Shown here: piece by piece, positions 28,287-36,033 of the stretch
Position numbering within the stretch: the stretch's first letter is position 1
Layout: every line of letters begins with the position of its first letter
From: Amycolatopsis sp. DSM 110486
GTDB taxonomy: Bacteria; Actinomycetota; Actinomycetes; Mycobacteriales; Pseudonocardiaceae
DNA: 64,000 nt
Reading direction: 5' to 3'
NCBI RefSeq assembly: GCF_019468465.1
Contig: NZ_CP080519.1
Coordinates: forward strand, 3,797,001-3,861,000
The notes under the pieces: model-generated
Databases searched by the model: none
Told to the model about the DNA's origin: nothing
What the model saw: the letters and a program-made list of their open reading frames with translations, nothing else
Position numbers and translations under genes: made by a program

Positions 28287-28415
28287 AGTTTGTGGTCGTA
28301 GCCAGGGAGTTGGCCCGGCTGCGATGATCTTCAACCTAGCGGCGGATTTCGCCGTCCGCTAGAGCCTGCAGTGATAATTTTCGATTAATCGCGGTGGGGA
28401 CTGGGGCAACCGGGG

Positions 28416-28450
28416 CTGGTTCGTCTCGCTCGGGGGGACGGACGAACCAG
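28416..28450 (-). terminator. Hairpin downstream of the reverse-strand Cys-rich gene
   Basis: Perfect 10-base arms CTGGTTCGTC (28416-28425) and GACGAACCAG (28441-28450) flank a 15-base loop. They lie about 80 bases beyond the stop codon of the gene at 28527. Another small hairpin (CTAGCGG...CCGCTAG) lies near 28336-28362. The 28181-28526 gap contains no gene that I can support. Confidence 0.6.
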
Positions 28451-28526
28451 TCCACGGCCACGGCGAGAGTGCCGGTGCCGGTCCGACCGGGGCAGTCGGG
28501 TCCGGCGCTCGCTCGCCTGCTCGGGA

Positions 28527-28931
28527 TCAGGCCGTGACGGCCCGGGGGTTCACCAGCGCGTGGCGGCCGGTGGTTTCGGCGGGCGTCGCGCGCCGCGCCT
28601 GGTTCGGGACGCGGCGACGGCTCGCGCTGCCCTCGTCCTGCGTGCGGGCCTGCGGGGCGAGGCCGCCGGCGACGAGGTGCTCGTGCGCCACCTGCCACAC
28701 CGAGCACGGCGCCTTGCAGCGGTGCCACCGGGTGGAGCACGTGGGGCAGTCGCCGCGCTCGTCGGGCTCGTGGGCCTGCAGCATCGCCCGCCAGCCTTCG
28801 GTCAGGCGTGGCAGCTCGGAGCGGGCCACCGAGACGAGCGACTGTGCGTCGGCTCGCGTCGCCAGGTCGGACAGCATGTCGAGGCGTTCCCAGACCGCGT
28901 TGCGGAGGACCTGCCCGAGTACCTGATCCAT
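28527..28931 (-). CDS. Small Cys-rich protein of unknown function, candidate zinc-binding
   Basis: This 134-residue protein is not one I recognise. The N-terminal half is helical (MDQVLGQVLRNAVWERLDMLSDLATRADAQSLVSVARSEL as a region). A compact Cys/His cluster follows at about 61-85: DCPTCSTRWHRCKAPCS, then HEH, which could hold zinc. The C terminus is Arg/Ala-rich and probably disordered. It is encoded 13 bases after another small gene on the same strand. Both are divergent from an XRE-TPR regulator, which suggests a joint regulatory role by analogy with other XRE-small-protein modules. That role is inference. Confidence 0.75.
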   Translation of the reverse strand: MDQVLGQVLRNAVWERLDMLSDLATRADAQSLVSVARSELPRLTEGWRAMLQAHEPDERGDCPTCSTRWHRCKAPCSVWQVAHEHLVAGGLAPQARTQDEGSASRRRVPNQARRATPAETTGRHALVNPRAVTA

Positions 28932-28944
28932 GGAGAGCTCACCG

Positions 28945-29289
28945 TTACCTTTCCGCCATTTTGGCGGCTTCGTTGAGAGCGGCCCTGAGCTGGCCGAGCT
29001 GACCGGATGTCAGGCGAGCGGTCTCGCCGGGAGGCGAAACGACGACGACCTGGTCGTTTTCCACGAACACCGTCACCGCGCGCTCGCGGCTGATGAGGTC
29101 GCCGCACTGCACGCGCCACACCAGCTGTCCGCCTTCGTAGTGACGGACACCCGCGGTGCGGGGGTCGGCCACGGCGGAGGGGGTGACCGGCCGGGTCGCG
29201 GTCGCGATTCCCGGCACGCCCGGGGCGGGCCGCAAGGGCCGCATCGCGGTCCCGGCATGTCCTCCTGCGAGCGAGTCAACGAACTCCAC
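28945..29289 (-). CDS. Small hypothetical protein, upstream partner of the Cys-rich protein
   Basis: GTG 29289 with GGAGGG upstream gives 114 residues; a longer frame to about 29418 exists but is Arg-rich and unlikely. The N-terminal half is Pro/Ala-rich and probably flexible. The C-terminal half is a small folded unit: VRHYEGGQLVWRVQCGDLI, RAVTVFVENDQVVVVSPPGETARLTSGQLGQLRAALNEAA (as regions). This beta-then-helix layout recalls, without clear homology, the DUF397-type partners of XRE regulators. It forms an operon with the Cys-rich gene and is divergent from the XRE-TPR gene. Confidence 0.72.
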   Translation of the reverse strand: MEFVDSLAGGHAGTAMRPLRPAPGVPGIATATRPVTPSAVADPRTAGVRHYEGGQLVWRVQCGDLISRERAVTVFVENDQVVVVSPPGETARLTSGQLGQLRAALNEAAKMAER

Positions 29290-29607
29290 TGGCCCTCCAC
29301 CGCTCTCTCGTCCCGTGTGCACCTTGCGAGATGCACATCCGCGTCGTCGCCGGTCTCCCGGTCTTCGTCGCTCTCCGTGATCGCTACCGGTGTCCGGGCG
29401 GTGACGGAGATCTGACAACTACAGTGAAGTGAAACCGAGTGCGATAGAAGGTCGAAACCGCGTCATAGCGGTGACCGGGCGAGGTTCCACGGTAAGCGGT
29501 CAGTGGAGTTCGGCCGGGCCGATCAGACACACTGTCTGCTCGTTTCACATGCTTCTCGAGGTGTGCTTAGTCTGCTTCCGACGCCCAACGGACGGTGAGG
29601 GGTCGTT
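29290..29607. other. Divergent promoter region between the small-protein operon and the XRE-TPR gene
   Basis: This 318-base gap has no convincing gene. It carries an inverted repeat TGTGCA (29316-29321) / TGCACA (29332-29337) just upstream of the reverse operon. On the forward side it ends with GAGGGG before ATG 29608. It is the natural place for operators of the XRE regulator. Confidence 0.45.
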
Positions 29608-30996
29608 ATGGACGCCAGTGCTGGCGACAAGGTTTCCGGTGGTTCCGGCGGCAGCCCGGTTCCGCCCGATGCCTGGGAACAGCAGGAAATGCGCTCTGCG
29701 CTGGCGGCCCGGGAGATCAGCGCGGTGTATCGCCTGTTGCGCAAGCACGGTGTCTCGCAGCGCCAGATCGCCGCGATGACCGGCCAGTCGCAGTCCGAGG
29801 TGTCGGAGATCCTCAAGGGACGCCAGGTCATGGCGTACGACGTGCTCACGAGAATCGCCGACGGCCTGGGTGTCCCCCGTGGATACATGGGTCTCGCGTA
29901 CGACGAGACCACGGCGATACGGGTCGTCGGTTCGTCCGACGGCCGGCAGGCTGAGGAGGACGAGTCCGTGAAGCGACGGAGGTTCCTCGCGCACGCCGCC
30001 CAGGTCACGATGGGTGCGGCGGTGTTCGGTTCGGAATCCGGGACGTGGTCGGCGGCGCCGGCGCGCACGCCCGCTCCCGGGCGCATCGGGACGACCGACG
30101 TCCGCCAGGTCGAGGCGGCGACGAGGGCGCTGCGCGCGCTCGACTACCAGTACGGCGGCGGGTTCTGCCGCGACGCCGTGGTGGCGCAGCTGTCCTGGGG
30201 CCAGCAGATGCTCGAGTCCACCGCGACCGAGGTGGTGAAGCAGCGCCTGTTCGTGGCGCTCGCCGACCTGCACAGCCTCGCCGGCTGGACCTCGTTCGAC
30301 ACCGGCCTGATGGACTCCGCCCGCGGTCACTTCGCCAACGCGCTGGACCTGGCCAAACAGGGTGACAGCCACCCGCTCGTCGCCAACGTCCTCTACCGCA
30401 TGGGCCGTGTCTACCTGCACAACGACGCCCCGAACGACGCGCTGAAGCTCTTCCAGCTCGGCCAGATCGCCGCGCAGGAGTCGGGTTCCGAGCTCGCCGT
30501 CGCGGTGCTCTGCGCCAACGAGGCCTGGGCCTACGCGATGATGGGCAACGAGGACCAGGCCACCAAGCTGCTCGGCCGCAGCAAGGACGAGTTCGCGCGC
30601 GCCGACCTCGTCAACGCCGAGTCGTGGGTGAAGTTCTTCAACGAGACCGACGTCTACGCGATGACCGGCACCGTGCACACCGTGCTGGCGCAGAAGAACT
30701 CCGAGCACACCAAGTACGCGATTCCCGCCCTGACCAGGGCCGTCGACTCCTACACCGACGACATGGCGCGCAGCAAGACGTTCATGCTCAGCGCGCTGGC
30801 CACCAACCACCTGCTCGACGGCGACCTCGACCACGGCGCCAAGGTGGGCGGCAAGGCCCTCGACTACGCCGAGAGCATCAAGTCGGAGCGCATCAAGGAC
30901 CGCCTGCGCCCGCTGCAGGTGGAGGCCGAGCGTCGACGCAACAACGGTGACGCCCGTGACCTCGCCGACCGGCTCAAGATCTTCTACGCCGCCTGA
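29608..30996 (+). CDS. XRE-family regulator with TPR-like C-terminal domain
   Basis: This 462-residue protein has an N-terminal tail, then an XRE helix-turn-helix (about 35-95) containing VSQRQIAAMTGQSQSEVSEILKGRQ. A linker includes KRRRFLAHAAQVTMGAAVFG, reminiscent of a hydrophobic or Tat-like stretch that is common in such regulators. A long helical-repeat domain follows (about 165-455), with TPR-like pairs such as SARGHFANALDLAKQGDSHPLVANVLYRMGRVYLHNDAPNDALKLFQLGQ. The architecture matches actinobacterial developmental or peptide-sensing regulators. The target is unknown. It faces two small genes across a shared promoter region, and the phosphotransferase gene overlaps its 3' end. Confidence 0.92.
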   Translation: MDASAGDKVSGGSGGSPVPPDAWEQQEMRSALAAREISAVYRLLRKHGVSQRQIAAMTGQSQSEVSEILKGRQVMAYDVLTRIADGLGVPRGYMGLAYDETTAIRVVGSSDGRQAEEDESVKRRRFLAHAAQVTMGAAVFGSESGTWSAAPARTPAPGRIGTTDVRQVEAATRALRALDYQYGGGFCRDAVVAQLSWGQQMLESTATEVVKQRLFVALADLHSLAGWTSFDTGLMDSARGHFANALDLAKQGDSHPLVANVLYRMGRVYLHNDAPNDALKLFQLGQIAAQESGSELAVAVLCANEAWAYAMMGNEDQATKLLGRSKDEFARADLVNAESWVKFFNETDVYAMTGTVHTVLAQKNSEHTKYAIPALTRAVDSYTDDMARSKTFMLSALATNHLLDGDLDHGAKVGGKALDYAESIKSERIKDRLRPLQVEAERRRNNGDARDLADRLKIFYAA

Positions 30997-31885
30997 GGCA
31001 GGCGGCCGGTTCACGCCCGCGAAGCTACGGGGGGCGCTGGCCGACACCTGCGCCCAGCTGGGCCTGGATCCGGCCGGCGCGCGGCTGCTGCGCTTCACCA
31101 ACAACGCCGTGTACGCACTGGCTACGGCCCCCGTCGTGGTGCGGATCGTCGGCTCCACGCGGCTGCGCCACCGGGTCGGCACGGTCGTGCGGGTCGCCGA
31201 GCATTTCGCCCGCCACGGCATCCCCGCGATCCGGCTGATCGAAGGCGTCGAGCAGCCGCTGCACGTCGGGCGGCACCTGGTCACCGTGTGGCACGAGGTG
31301 CGGTCCGTCGGGCCGGCGCCGACCCCCGCCGACCTGGCCGGGCTGTTGCGCCGCGTCCACGCGTTGCCGCCACCTGCAGGCCTCGCCGAGTGGGCGCCGT
31401 TCGACGCGGTGCGCGCCCGCGTGTCCGACGCCGAGGAGCTCGCCGACGACGACCGGCGGTTCCTGCTGGATCGCTGCGCGGAGGTCGAGGCGCAGCTGGC
31501 GGAGCTGGACTTCCCGCTGGCCAGGGGCTTCGTCCACGGCGACGCGTACCCGGGCAACGTGATCCCCGGCGCGGGTGGCCCGGTGCTGTGCGACTTCGAC
31601 TCCTCCTGCGTCGGCCCGCCCGAGTGGGACCTCACGCCGCTTGCCGTCGGCCGTGAGCGGTTCGGGGACCCGCCGGGCCGCTACCAGGAGTTTGCCCGCG
31701 CGTACGGCTTCGACGTCACGGCCTGGTCCGGCTTCGCCGTGCTGCGGGCCGTACGCGAGCTGAAGCTCACCACCAGTGTGCTGCCGATCCTGCGCAGCCA
31801 CCCGCAGGTGCGCGCCGAGCTGCGCCGCCGTCTCGACGACCTCCGCCACGGCCGCACAGCCGCCGGCTGGTCGCGCTACCGCTGA
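30947..31885 (+). CDS. Phosphotransferase (APH/choline kinase-like)
   Basis: This 312-residue protein has an aminoglycoside-phosphotransferase-type kinase fold. The Brenner motif is FVHGDAYPGNVI with catalytic Asp and Asn, followed by the metal-binding LCDFDSSCVGPPEWDL. The N-terminal lobe (FTNNAVYALATAPVVVRI) has the expected strands but a poor Lys. The frame opens at GTG 30947, about 50 bases before the end of the XRE-TPR gene in another frame, and GTG 30956 is also possible. Neither has a clear ribosome site, so translation may be coupled to the regulator. The substrate could be an aminoglycoside, choline, a sugar or another small alcohol. Confidence 0.85.
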   Translation: MTPVTSPTGSRSSTPPEAGGRFTPAKLRGALADTCAQLGLDPAGARLLRFTNNAVYALATAPVVVRIVGSTRLRHRVGTVVRVAEHFARHGIPAIRLIEGVEQPLHVGRHLVTVWHEVRSVGPAPTPADLAGLLRRVHALPPPAGLAEWAPFDAVRARVSDAEELADDDRRFLLDRCAEVEAQLAELDFPLARGFVHGDAYPGNVIPGAGGPVLCDFDSSCVGPPEWDLTPLAVGRERFGDPPGRYQEFARAYGFDVTAWSGFAVLRAVRELKLTTSVLPILRSHPQVRAELRRRLDDLRHGRTAAGWSRYR

Positions 31886-32123
31886 CCGGGACGAGTGGCC
31901 CGCGCCACATTCATGAGCTGCTGCACGTGCATTCGACGCCTGAAGGGGACCACTCGTCGCTTCCCCGAAGATCGCTGGCGGAGTCTTCGCGCGAGTAGAA
32001 GTTCGGTCCGGCCGATCGCCTCTAACGGAGGACTGCTACTCCCGTGGTGCAACTTGCAGCTACTTGCGGTGAGAACGAGCCGGTAACGCGCTCGGAAACA
32101 CTCGGATTTCGAGCAAGTCGGCT
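31886..32123. other. Convergent intergenic region with widely spaced inverted repeat
   Basis: No gene is supported in these 238 bases. Perfect arms GACGAGTGG (31890-31898) and CCACTCGTC (31950-31958) enclose a palindrome TGCACGTGCA (31922-31931). The arms start five bases past the phosphotransferase stop, so they may form a long terminator stem. Confidence 0.4.
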
Positions 32124-33152
32124 TCAGGAAACGGCGACCGGCGCCCGCGTCAGCACGACCGCGAAGCCGAACGCCAGCCCCATCACCGTGAGCTCGAGCG
32201 TCGCCCACGACGCGATCGCCGTGCGGTTGTGGCGCACGATCTGCGGCATCAGCCGCCAGCGCAGGTTGGCGGCGAGCAGGGCGATCGCCCCGGTGCACAC
32301 GATCTTCAGCAGCACCAGCTGCCCGTACGGGGTGGTGAACACGCCCGCCCAGAAGCTGATGGTGGGGTTGGCCAGGATCTCGACGGCGCCGTTGAACACG
32401 CCGGTCACCGCGGAGACGGCCAGGCACAGCGTCGCCAGCTTGGAGAACCGTGGCAGCGCGTGGGCCAACAGCGTGCGGTTCGTCGCGAGCAGCACGATCA
32501 TCGCGCCGAGGCCACCGCACCAGGCGACGGCGCTCATCACGTGCAGCTCCATCGAGATCATTGTGTAGTCGTGCCATGACGAGTTCGACGCGTGGCCGGT
32601 CACCGGCAGCGGCAGGAGCGCGAACATGCCGACGCCCACGCGCACCTCGGCCGGCACCTTCTCGCCCTGGCGCAGCGCGAGGAACCCGAGCCCCGCGTGC
32701 AGCAGCGCCAGCACCGCGACGATCACGAGCGCCTTGCCCGCGCCGACTTCGGCGATGTACGCGCCGATGTCGCCCGCGGTCAGCGTGTCCTTGCCCGGCT
32801 TGTACTCCGCCGTCTGCAGGATCAGGGCGACCACCGAGCTTGCCGACCAGATCAGCGCGGCGGCGACGGCCGCCGGGCGCGCCCGCCGCATGATCGGCTC
32901 GGTGAGCTTCGGCCGGTCGTAGCCGACCATCACCGAAAGCAGGCCCAGCCCGATCGTGGCGACCGCGGCCAGGTCCATCAGCACGCGCACGATCGGGATG
33001 GCGGCCGAGACCACCTCGCTGGGCTCCACCACACCCGGCACGGGCGCGGCCGCCGTGAGCGCGACGCCGATCAGCGCGCCCAGCAGGCCCGCCGTGACCA
33101 CGCAGATCAGCGTGGACCAGCGGACCGTCGAGGTGGTCTCGGCTCGTGTCAC
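32124..33152 (-). CDS. copD: CopD-family copper transport membrane protein
   Basis: This 342-residue polytopic membrane protein has about eight or nine helices. The CopD domain makes up its C-terminal part, with conserved His residues in LPVTGHASNSSWHDYTMISMELHVMSAVAWCGGL. It starts at ATG 33152, overlapping the CopC stop by four bases (ATGA). CopD works with periplasmic or extracellular CopC to move copper across the membrane. Gene order (membrane protein, YcnI, CopC, CopD) supports a copper uptake or delivery operon, perhaps feeding cytochrome oxidase. Confidence 0.93.
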   Translation of the reverse strand: MTRAETTSTVRWSTLICVVTAGLLGALIGVALTAAAPVPGVVEPSEVVSAAIPIVRVLMDLAAVATIGLGLLSVMVGYDRPKLTEPIMRRARPAAVAAALIWSASSVVALILQTAEYKPGKDTLTAGDIGAYIAEVGAGKALVIVAVLALLHAGLGFLALRQGEKVPAEVRVGVGMFALLPLPVTGHASNSSWHDYTMISMELHVMSAVAWCGGLGAMIVLLATNRTLLAHALPRFSKLATLCLAVSAVTGVFNGAVEILANPTISFWAGVFTTPYGQLVLLKIVCTGAIALLAANLRWRLMPQIVRHNRTAIASWATLELTVMGLAFGFAVVLTRAPVAVS

Positions 33153-33718
33153 TGCTTCGTCTTGTCCTGGCTTGGCTCACGCCCGGTGCGCAGCGCCACG
33201 GTGAGCCCGATCGCGAGCAGGACCACGGCGCCGGCGATCCAGACCCAGATGGGAATGCCCGTCGAGTCGGAGGGCGAAGACGTCGCCGACGCGCCGGCGG
33301 CCGGTGCCCCGGACGCCTTGGCCGCGTCGACCTTCGCCGGTGTACCGGTGCCCGCCTTGGTCAGCGTGAACGGGATCTCGCCCGACACCGGGTGCCCGTC
33401 GGCCGACAGGATCCGGTAGCCGACCGTGTACTTGCCCGCCGGGCCGAGTGGCCGCAGCGGTGCGCTGATCACGTTGTTCTCCACGGTCACCGGGCCTTCG
33501 GCCCACTGGTTCCCGTCGGGTCCGGTCACCGCGATCTGGTTCACGTCGGCGTTCTGCACGTACTGGTCGAACGTGAGCGTGACCTTCGCCGGACCGGTGG
33601 CCAGCGACGCGCTGTCGGCCGGGTCGGAGCTGATCAGCACGTTGTGCGCCAGCGCCGGGGTGGCCGTGCCCAGCAGGGCCACCCCGGTGATCGCCAGCGC
33701 GAGGAGCGCTTTCCGCAT
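33149..33718 (-). CDS. copC: CopC-domain copper-binding protein, membrane-anchored
   Basis: This 189-residue protein has a signal peptide ending ATPALA, directly exposing His as the first mature residue (HNVLISSDPAD). An N-terminal His is the key copper(II) ligand in CopC proteins. The beta-sandwich follows, with the second ligand region in ILSADGHPVSGEIPFTL. An Ala/Thr/Ser linker then leads to one C-terminal membrane helix (IPIWVWIAGAVVLLAIGLTVAL as a region), so the domain is tethered outside the cell. Its ATG abuts the YcnI stop, and its own stop overlaps the CopD start. Confidence 0.95.
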   Translation of the reverse strand: MRKALLALAITGVALLGTATPALAHNVLISSDPADSASLATGPAKVTLTFDQYVQNADVNQIAVTGPDGNQWAEGPVTVENNVISAPLRPLGPAGKYTVGYRILSADGHPVSGEIPFTLTKAGTGTPAKVDAAKASGAPAAGASATSSPSDSTGIPIWVWIAGAVVLLAIGLTVALRTGREPSQDKTKQ

Positions 33719-34459
33719 TTACTTGCTTCCTCCGGTGTTGCCGGTGCGGCGGGAGCGCAGGACCGCGCCGCCGCCGATGCCGAGCCCGAGCGCGCCCACG
33801 ACGAGGCCGGCCCCGCCGAGCCAGCGCGCCGTGGTGTCCGAAGCCGGCGTCGCCGCTTCGGCGTTGGTGGTGGAGGCCGTCATGCTCGCGTGGTCGCCGC
33901 CCTCAGCCTCGGCGGCGAGCTTGACGGTCGGCGCCGGGTGCTCCGGCTCCTCGCCGCCGGCGGGCGTCGGCTGGTTCCACGACACCACCTTGCCACCCTC
34001 GTACGTCTGGATGGCGGGGAACTCGAGCTGGTCGACGTTCGCGGGCAGCGGCCCGGCGCTGATCTGGAACTCCTCGAACTCGTTCTGCCCGATCTTGGTG
34101 CCGGGCTGCGCGGTCCAGACCACCTTGGTCACGGCCTCGGTGATCTTCGTGCCCGACGCGGTGGTCACCGGCTGCGGGAGCGGCGACTCGGTGACCTGCG
34201 CGCTCCAGCCGGGGATGGGCTTGGTGCGCACGCTGCCGATGCCGTACTCCGGCTTGATGTCCACCTCGAGCTTGATGGTGCCGAGCTTCGCGTCCTCGTT
34301 GGGAACGCGGAAGAAGATCGCACCGTAGCCGCCCTTGGCCGGCTGGTCGCCGTAGACGTTGGCGGTGACGTGGGCCGACGCGATGCCGGCGCCGAGCAGG
34401 CCGGTGATGCCGACGGTGGCGGCGAGGACACCGGCGCGCTTGAAGACGTGATGGGACAC
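33719..34459 (-). CDS. YcnI-type (DUF1775) copper metallochaperone-like protein
   Basis: GTG 34459 behind AGGAG gives 246 residues. The signal peptide ends GIASA and the mature protein begins with His (HVTANVYGDQPAKGGYGAIFFRVPNE as a region). In YcnI proteins this N-terminal His and a conserved Trp bind copper(II). The DUF1775 beta domain spans about residues 30-160. A linker and a C-terminal helix followed by RSRRTG anchor it in the membrane. It precedes CopC and CopD with no gap and probably hands copper to or from them. Confidence 0.93.
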   Translation of the reverse strand: MSHHVFKRAGVLAATVGITGLLGAGIASAHVTANVYGDQPAKGGYGAIFFRVPNEDAKLGTIKLEVDIKPEYGIGSVRTKPIPGWSAQVTESPLPQPVTTASGTKITEAVTKVVWTAQPGTKIGQNEFEEFQISAGPLPANVDQLEFPAIQTYEGGKVVSWNQPTPAGGEEPEHPAPTVKLAAEAEGGDHASMTASTTNAEAATPASDTTARWLGGAGLVVGALGLGIGGGAVLRSRRTGNTGGSK

Positions 34460-34484
34460 AACTGCTCCTGAACAGGGGGGTGAT

Positions 34485-34513
34485 CCGGTGGAGAGCCTTC
34501 GGGGCTCCACCGG
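34485..34513 (-). terminator. Hairpin inside the copper operon
   Basis: Perfect 9-base arms CCGGTGGAG (34485-34493) and CTCCACCGG (34505-34513) lie in the 77-base gap between the first membrane-protein gene and the YcnI gene. It could be a partial terminator or processing site that sets the ratio of upstream to downstream products. Confidence 0.5.
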
Positions 34514-34536
34514 TAAGGGGAAAAGGGAAATCGGGT

Positions 34537-35091
34537 TCAGGGCAGCGCAGGTGGCCCGCGCCGGCCGCGGACTCGCCGCAGCTCGACGTCGAGGATCGCC
34601 ACGGACCGCACGGGCCGCGGCGGGAGTGCCACGGCCGCGCCGGCGGGCACGGGCAGTGGCGGCGTGAGGAGCGGCAGGACCGCTCGCACCACGTGGAGCA
34701 CGGTCAGCAGCAGCGCGTCCGCGCGCGCCAGCAGCAGGGCCGTGAGCAAGGTGGCGACGGCGTGCGAAGCCGTCATCGTCCAGCCGCTCGCCCAGCCGGC
34801 GGCAGCGTGGGCGTCGTGCGCGGTGTGGTCGCCGAGTGTGGTCAGCACCAGGTGCATCACCAGCTGGCCGGCGCCGAGGACGGCGACGGTCGCGAGGCGG
34901 CCGCGGGCCTTGCCCGCGAGCGCGGTGGCCGTCCAGCCGAGCAGGCCGGTGAGCAGGACCGTGAGCGCCGGGTCGGGCAGCCCGCCGTCGGCGACGCCGT
35001 GGGCGGTCACCGCGAGTGACGCCGAACTGGCCGCGAGCAGCCCGCCGCGCGCAGCGGCCAACGCGCCGCGGTGCCGGGTCCGGGTGCTCAC
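34537..35091 (-). CDS. Small polytopic membrane protein of the copper operon
   Basis: This 184-residue protein has an estimated four or five hydrophobic helices (for example TVLLTGLLGWTATALAG, VLGAGQLVMHLVLTTLG). It carries a His cluster, GDHTAHDAHAAAG, between helices 3 and 4, which could bind copper. The C terminus is Arg/Pro-rich and cytosolic. It is the first gene on the reverse strand before YcnI, CopC and CopD. I do not recognise the family. Position and His content suggest a role in copper passage, which is inference. Confidence 0.78.
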   Translation of the reverse strand: MSTRTRHRGALAAARGGLLAASSASLAVTAHGVADGGLPDPALTVLLTGLLGWTATALAGKARGRLATVAVLGAGQLVMHLVLTTLGDHTAHDAHAAAGWASGWTMTASHAVATLLTALLLARADALLLTVLHVVRAVLPLLTPPLPVPAGAAVALPPRPVRSVAILDVELRRVRGRRGPPALP

Positions 35092-35385
35092 CGAGGCAGC
35101 TTATCGGCACTCCGGCGGGTGATCGAGCACTCCCGGCCTGTGAACAGTGTCTCGGTGAACGTTCAAGTAGATGCTGGTCGCGGCGTTGCGATCAGGTGAC
35201 GACCGCCCGGCCCAGCCACTCGCTTCGGTTGCCGATCATCTCAGGATGCGAAACGGTGGCCTGACCAACGGTGAGACGGGAGGTTTGGTCCGCATTCGTT
35301 CTGGGTAGTCACCCACCCGGTTGATGAGCTACTCCGAACGGGTGACGTCTGGGGCTCCTCACTAGCGGCAGGAGAACGAATACGC
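35092..35385. other. Divergent promoter region between the copper and osmoprotectant operons
   Basis: This 294-base gap has no gene. It contains a perfect 10-base palindrome TGAACGTTCA (35156-35165). A partly paired structure also occurs, with GACCAA (35263-35268) complementary to TTGGTC (35285-35290). The forward end has GCAGGAG before ATG 35386. I see no obvious CsoR-type G-tract operator for the copper operon. Confidence 0.45.
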
Positions 35386-36033
35386 ATGAACCTCTTCGAG
35401 TACATCTCGGACCGGTGGGACCGGCTGTGGCTGCAGGCGTACCTGCACACGAGCATGGTCGTGCAGTGCACGATCCTCGCCGCCGTACTGGGTGTCGCGA
35501 TCGGCATCGCGGTGTACCGCAGTCCCATCGGCTCGGCTGTCGCCACGGCGCTGGCCAGCACGATCCTGACCGTTCCCTCCTTCGCTCTCCTCGGGCTGCT
35601 GATCCCGCTCTCGGGCCTCGGCTCCACCACCGCGGTCATCGCGCTGGTGCTCTACGGCCTGCTCCCGATCGTGCGGAACACGATCGTGGGCCTCGCCGGC
35701 GTCGATCCGGCGGTGACCGACGCGGCGCGCGGCATCGGGATGGGCCGGTTCTCCGTGCTCACCCGCGTCGAACTGCGGCTGGCGTGGCCCGCGATCCTCA
35801 CCGGCATGCGCGTCGCGACGCAGATGCTGATGGGCATCGCGGTGATCGCGGCCTACGCGAAGGGCCCCGGCCTGGGTTCCGAGGTCTTCTCGGGCCTCAC
35901 CAACGCGGGGAGCGCCAACTCGCTCAACCAGGCCCTCACGGGCACCGTCGGCGTCGTGATCCTCGCGCTCGTGCTCGACGCCATCTACGTCCTGATCAAG
36001 CGATTGACCGTACCGAGGGGGCTCCGTGGCTGA
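35386..36033 (+). CDS. Osmoprotectant ABC transporter permease (OpuCB/ProW type)
   Basis: This 215-residue inner-membrane permease starts at ATG 35386 with AGGAG upstream. It has about five helices and the BPD_transp_1 core, with the EAA loop at VTDAARGIGMGRFSVLTRVELRLAWPAILTGMRVAT (region). It is the first gene of a four-gene importer for glycine betaine, choline or carnitine-like solutes. Having two different permeases in the operon is the OpuC pattern. It overlaps the ATPase start by eight bases. Confidence 0.94.
   Translation: MNLFEYISDRWDRLWLQAYLHTSMVVQCTILAAVLGVAIGIAVYRSPIGSAVATALASTILTVPSFALLGLLIPLSGLGSTTAVIALVLYGLLPIVRNTIVGLAGVDPAVTDAARGIGMGRFSVLTRVELRLAWPAILTGMRVATQMLMGIAVIAAYAKGPGLGSEVFSGLTNAGSANSLNQALTGTVGVVILALVLDAIYVLIKRLTVPRGLRG

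Noticed and set aside
31895..32086. Small Cys/Arg-rich forward frame after the phosphotransferase
   Set aside because: No ribosome site, odd composition, and it spans the inverted-repeat region.
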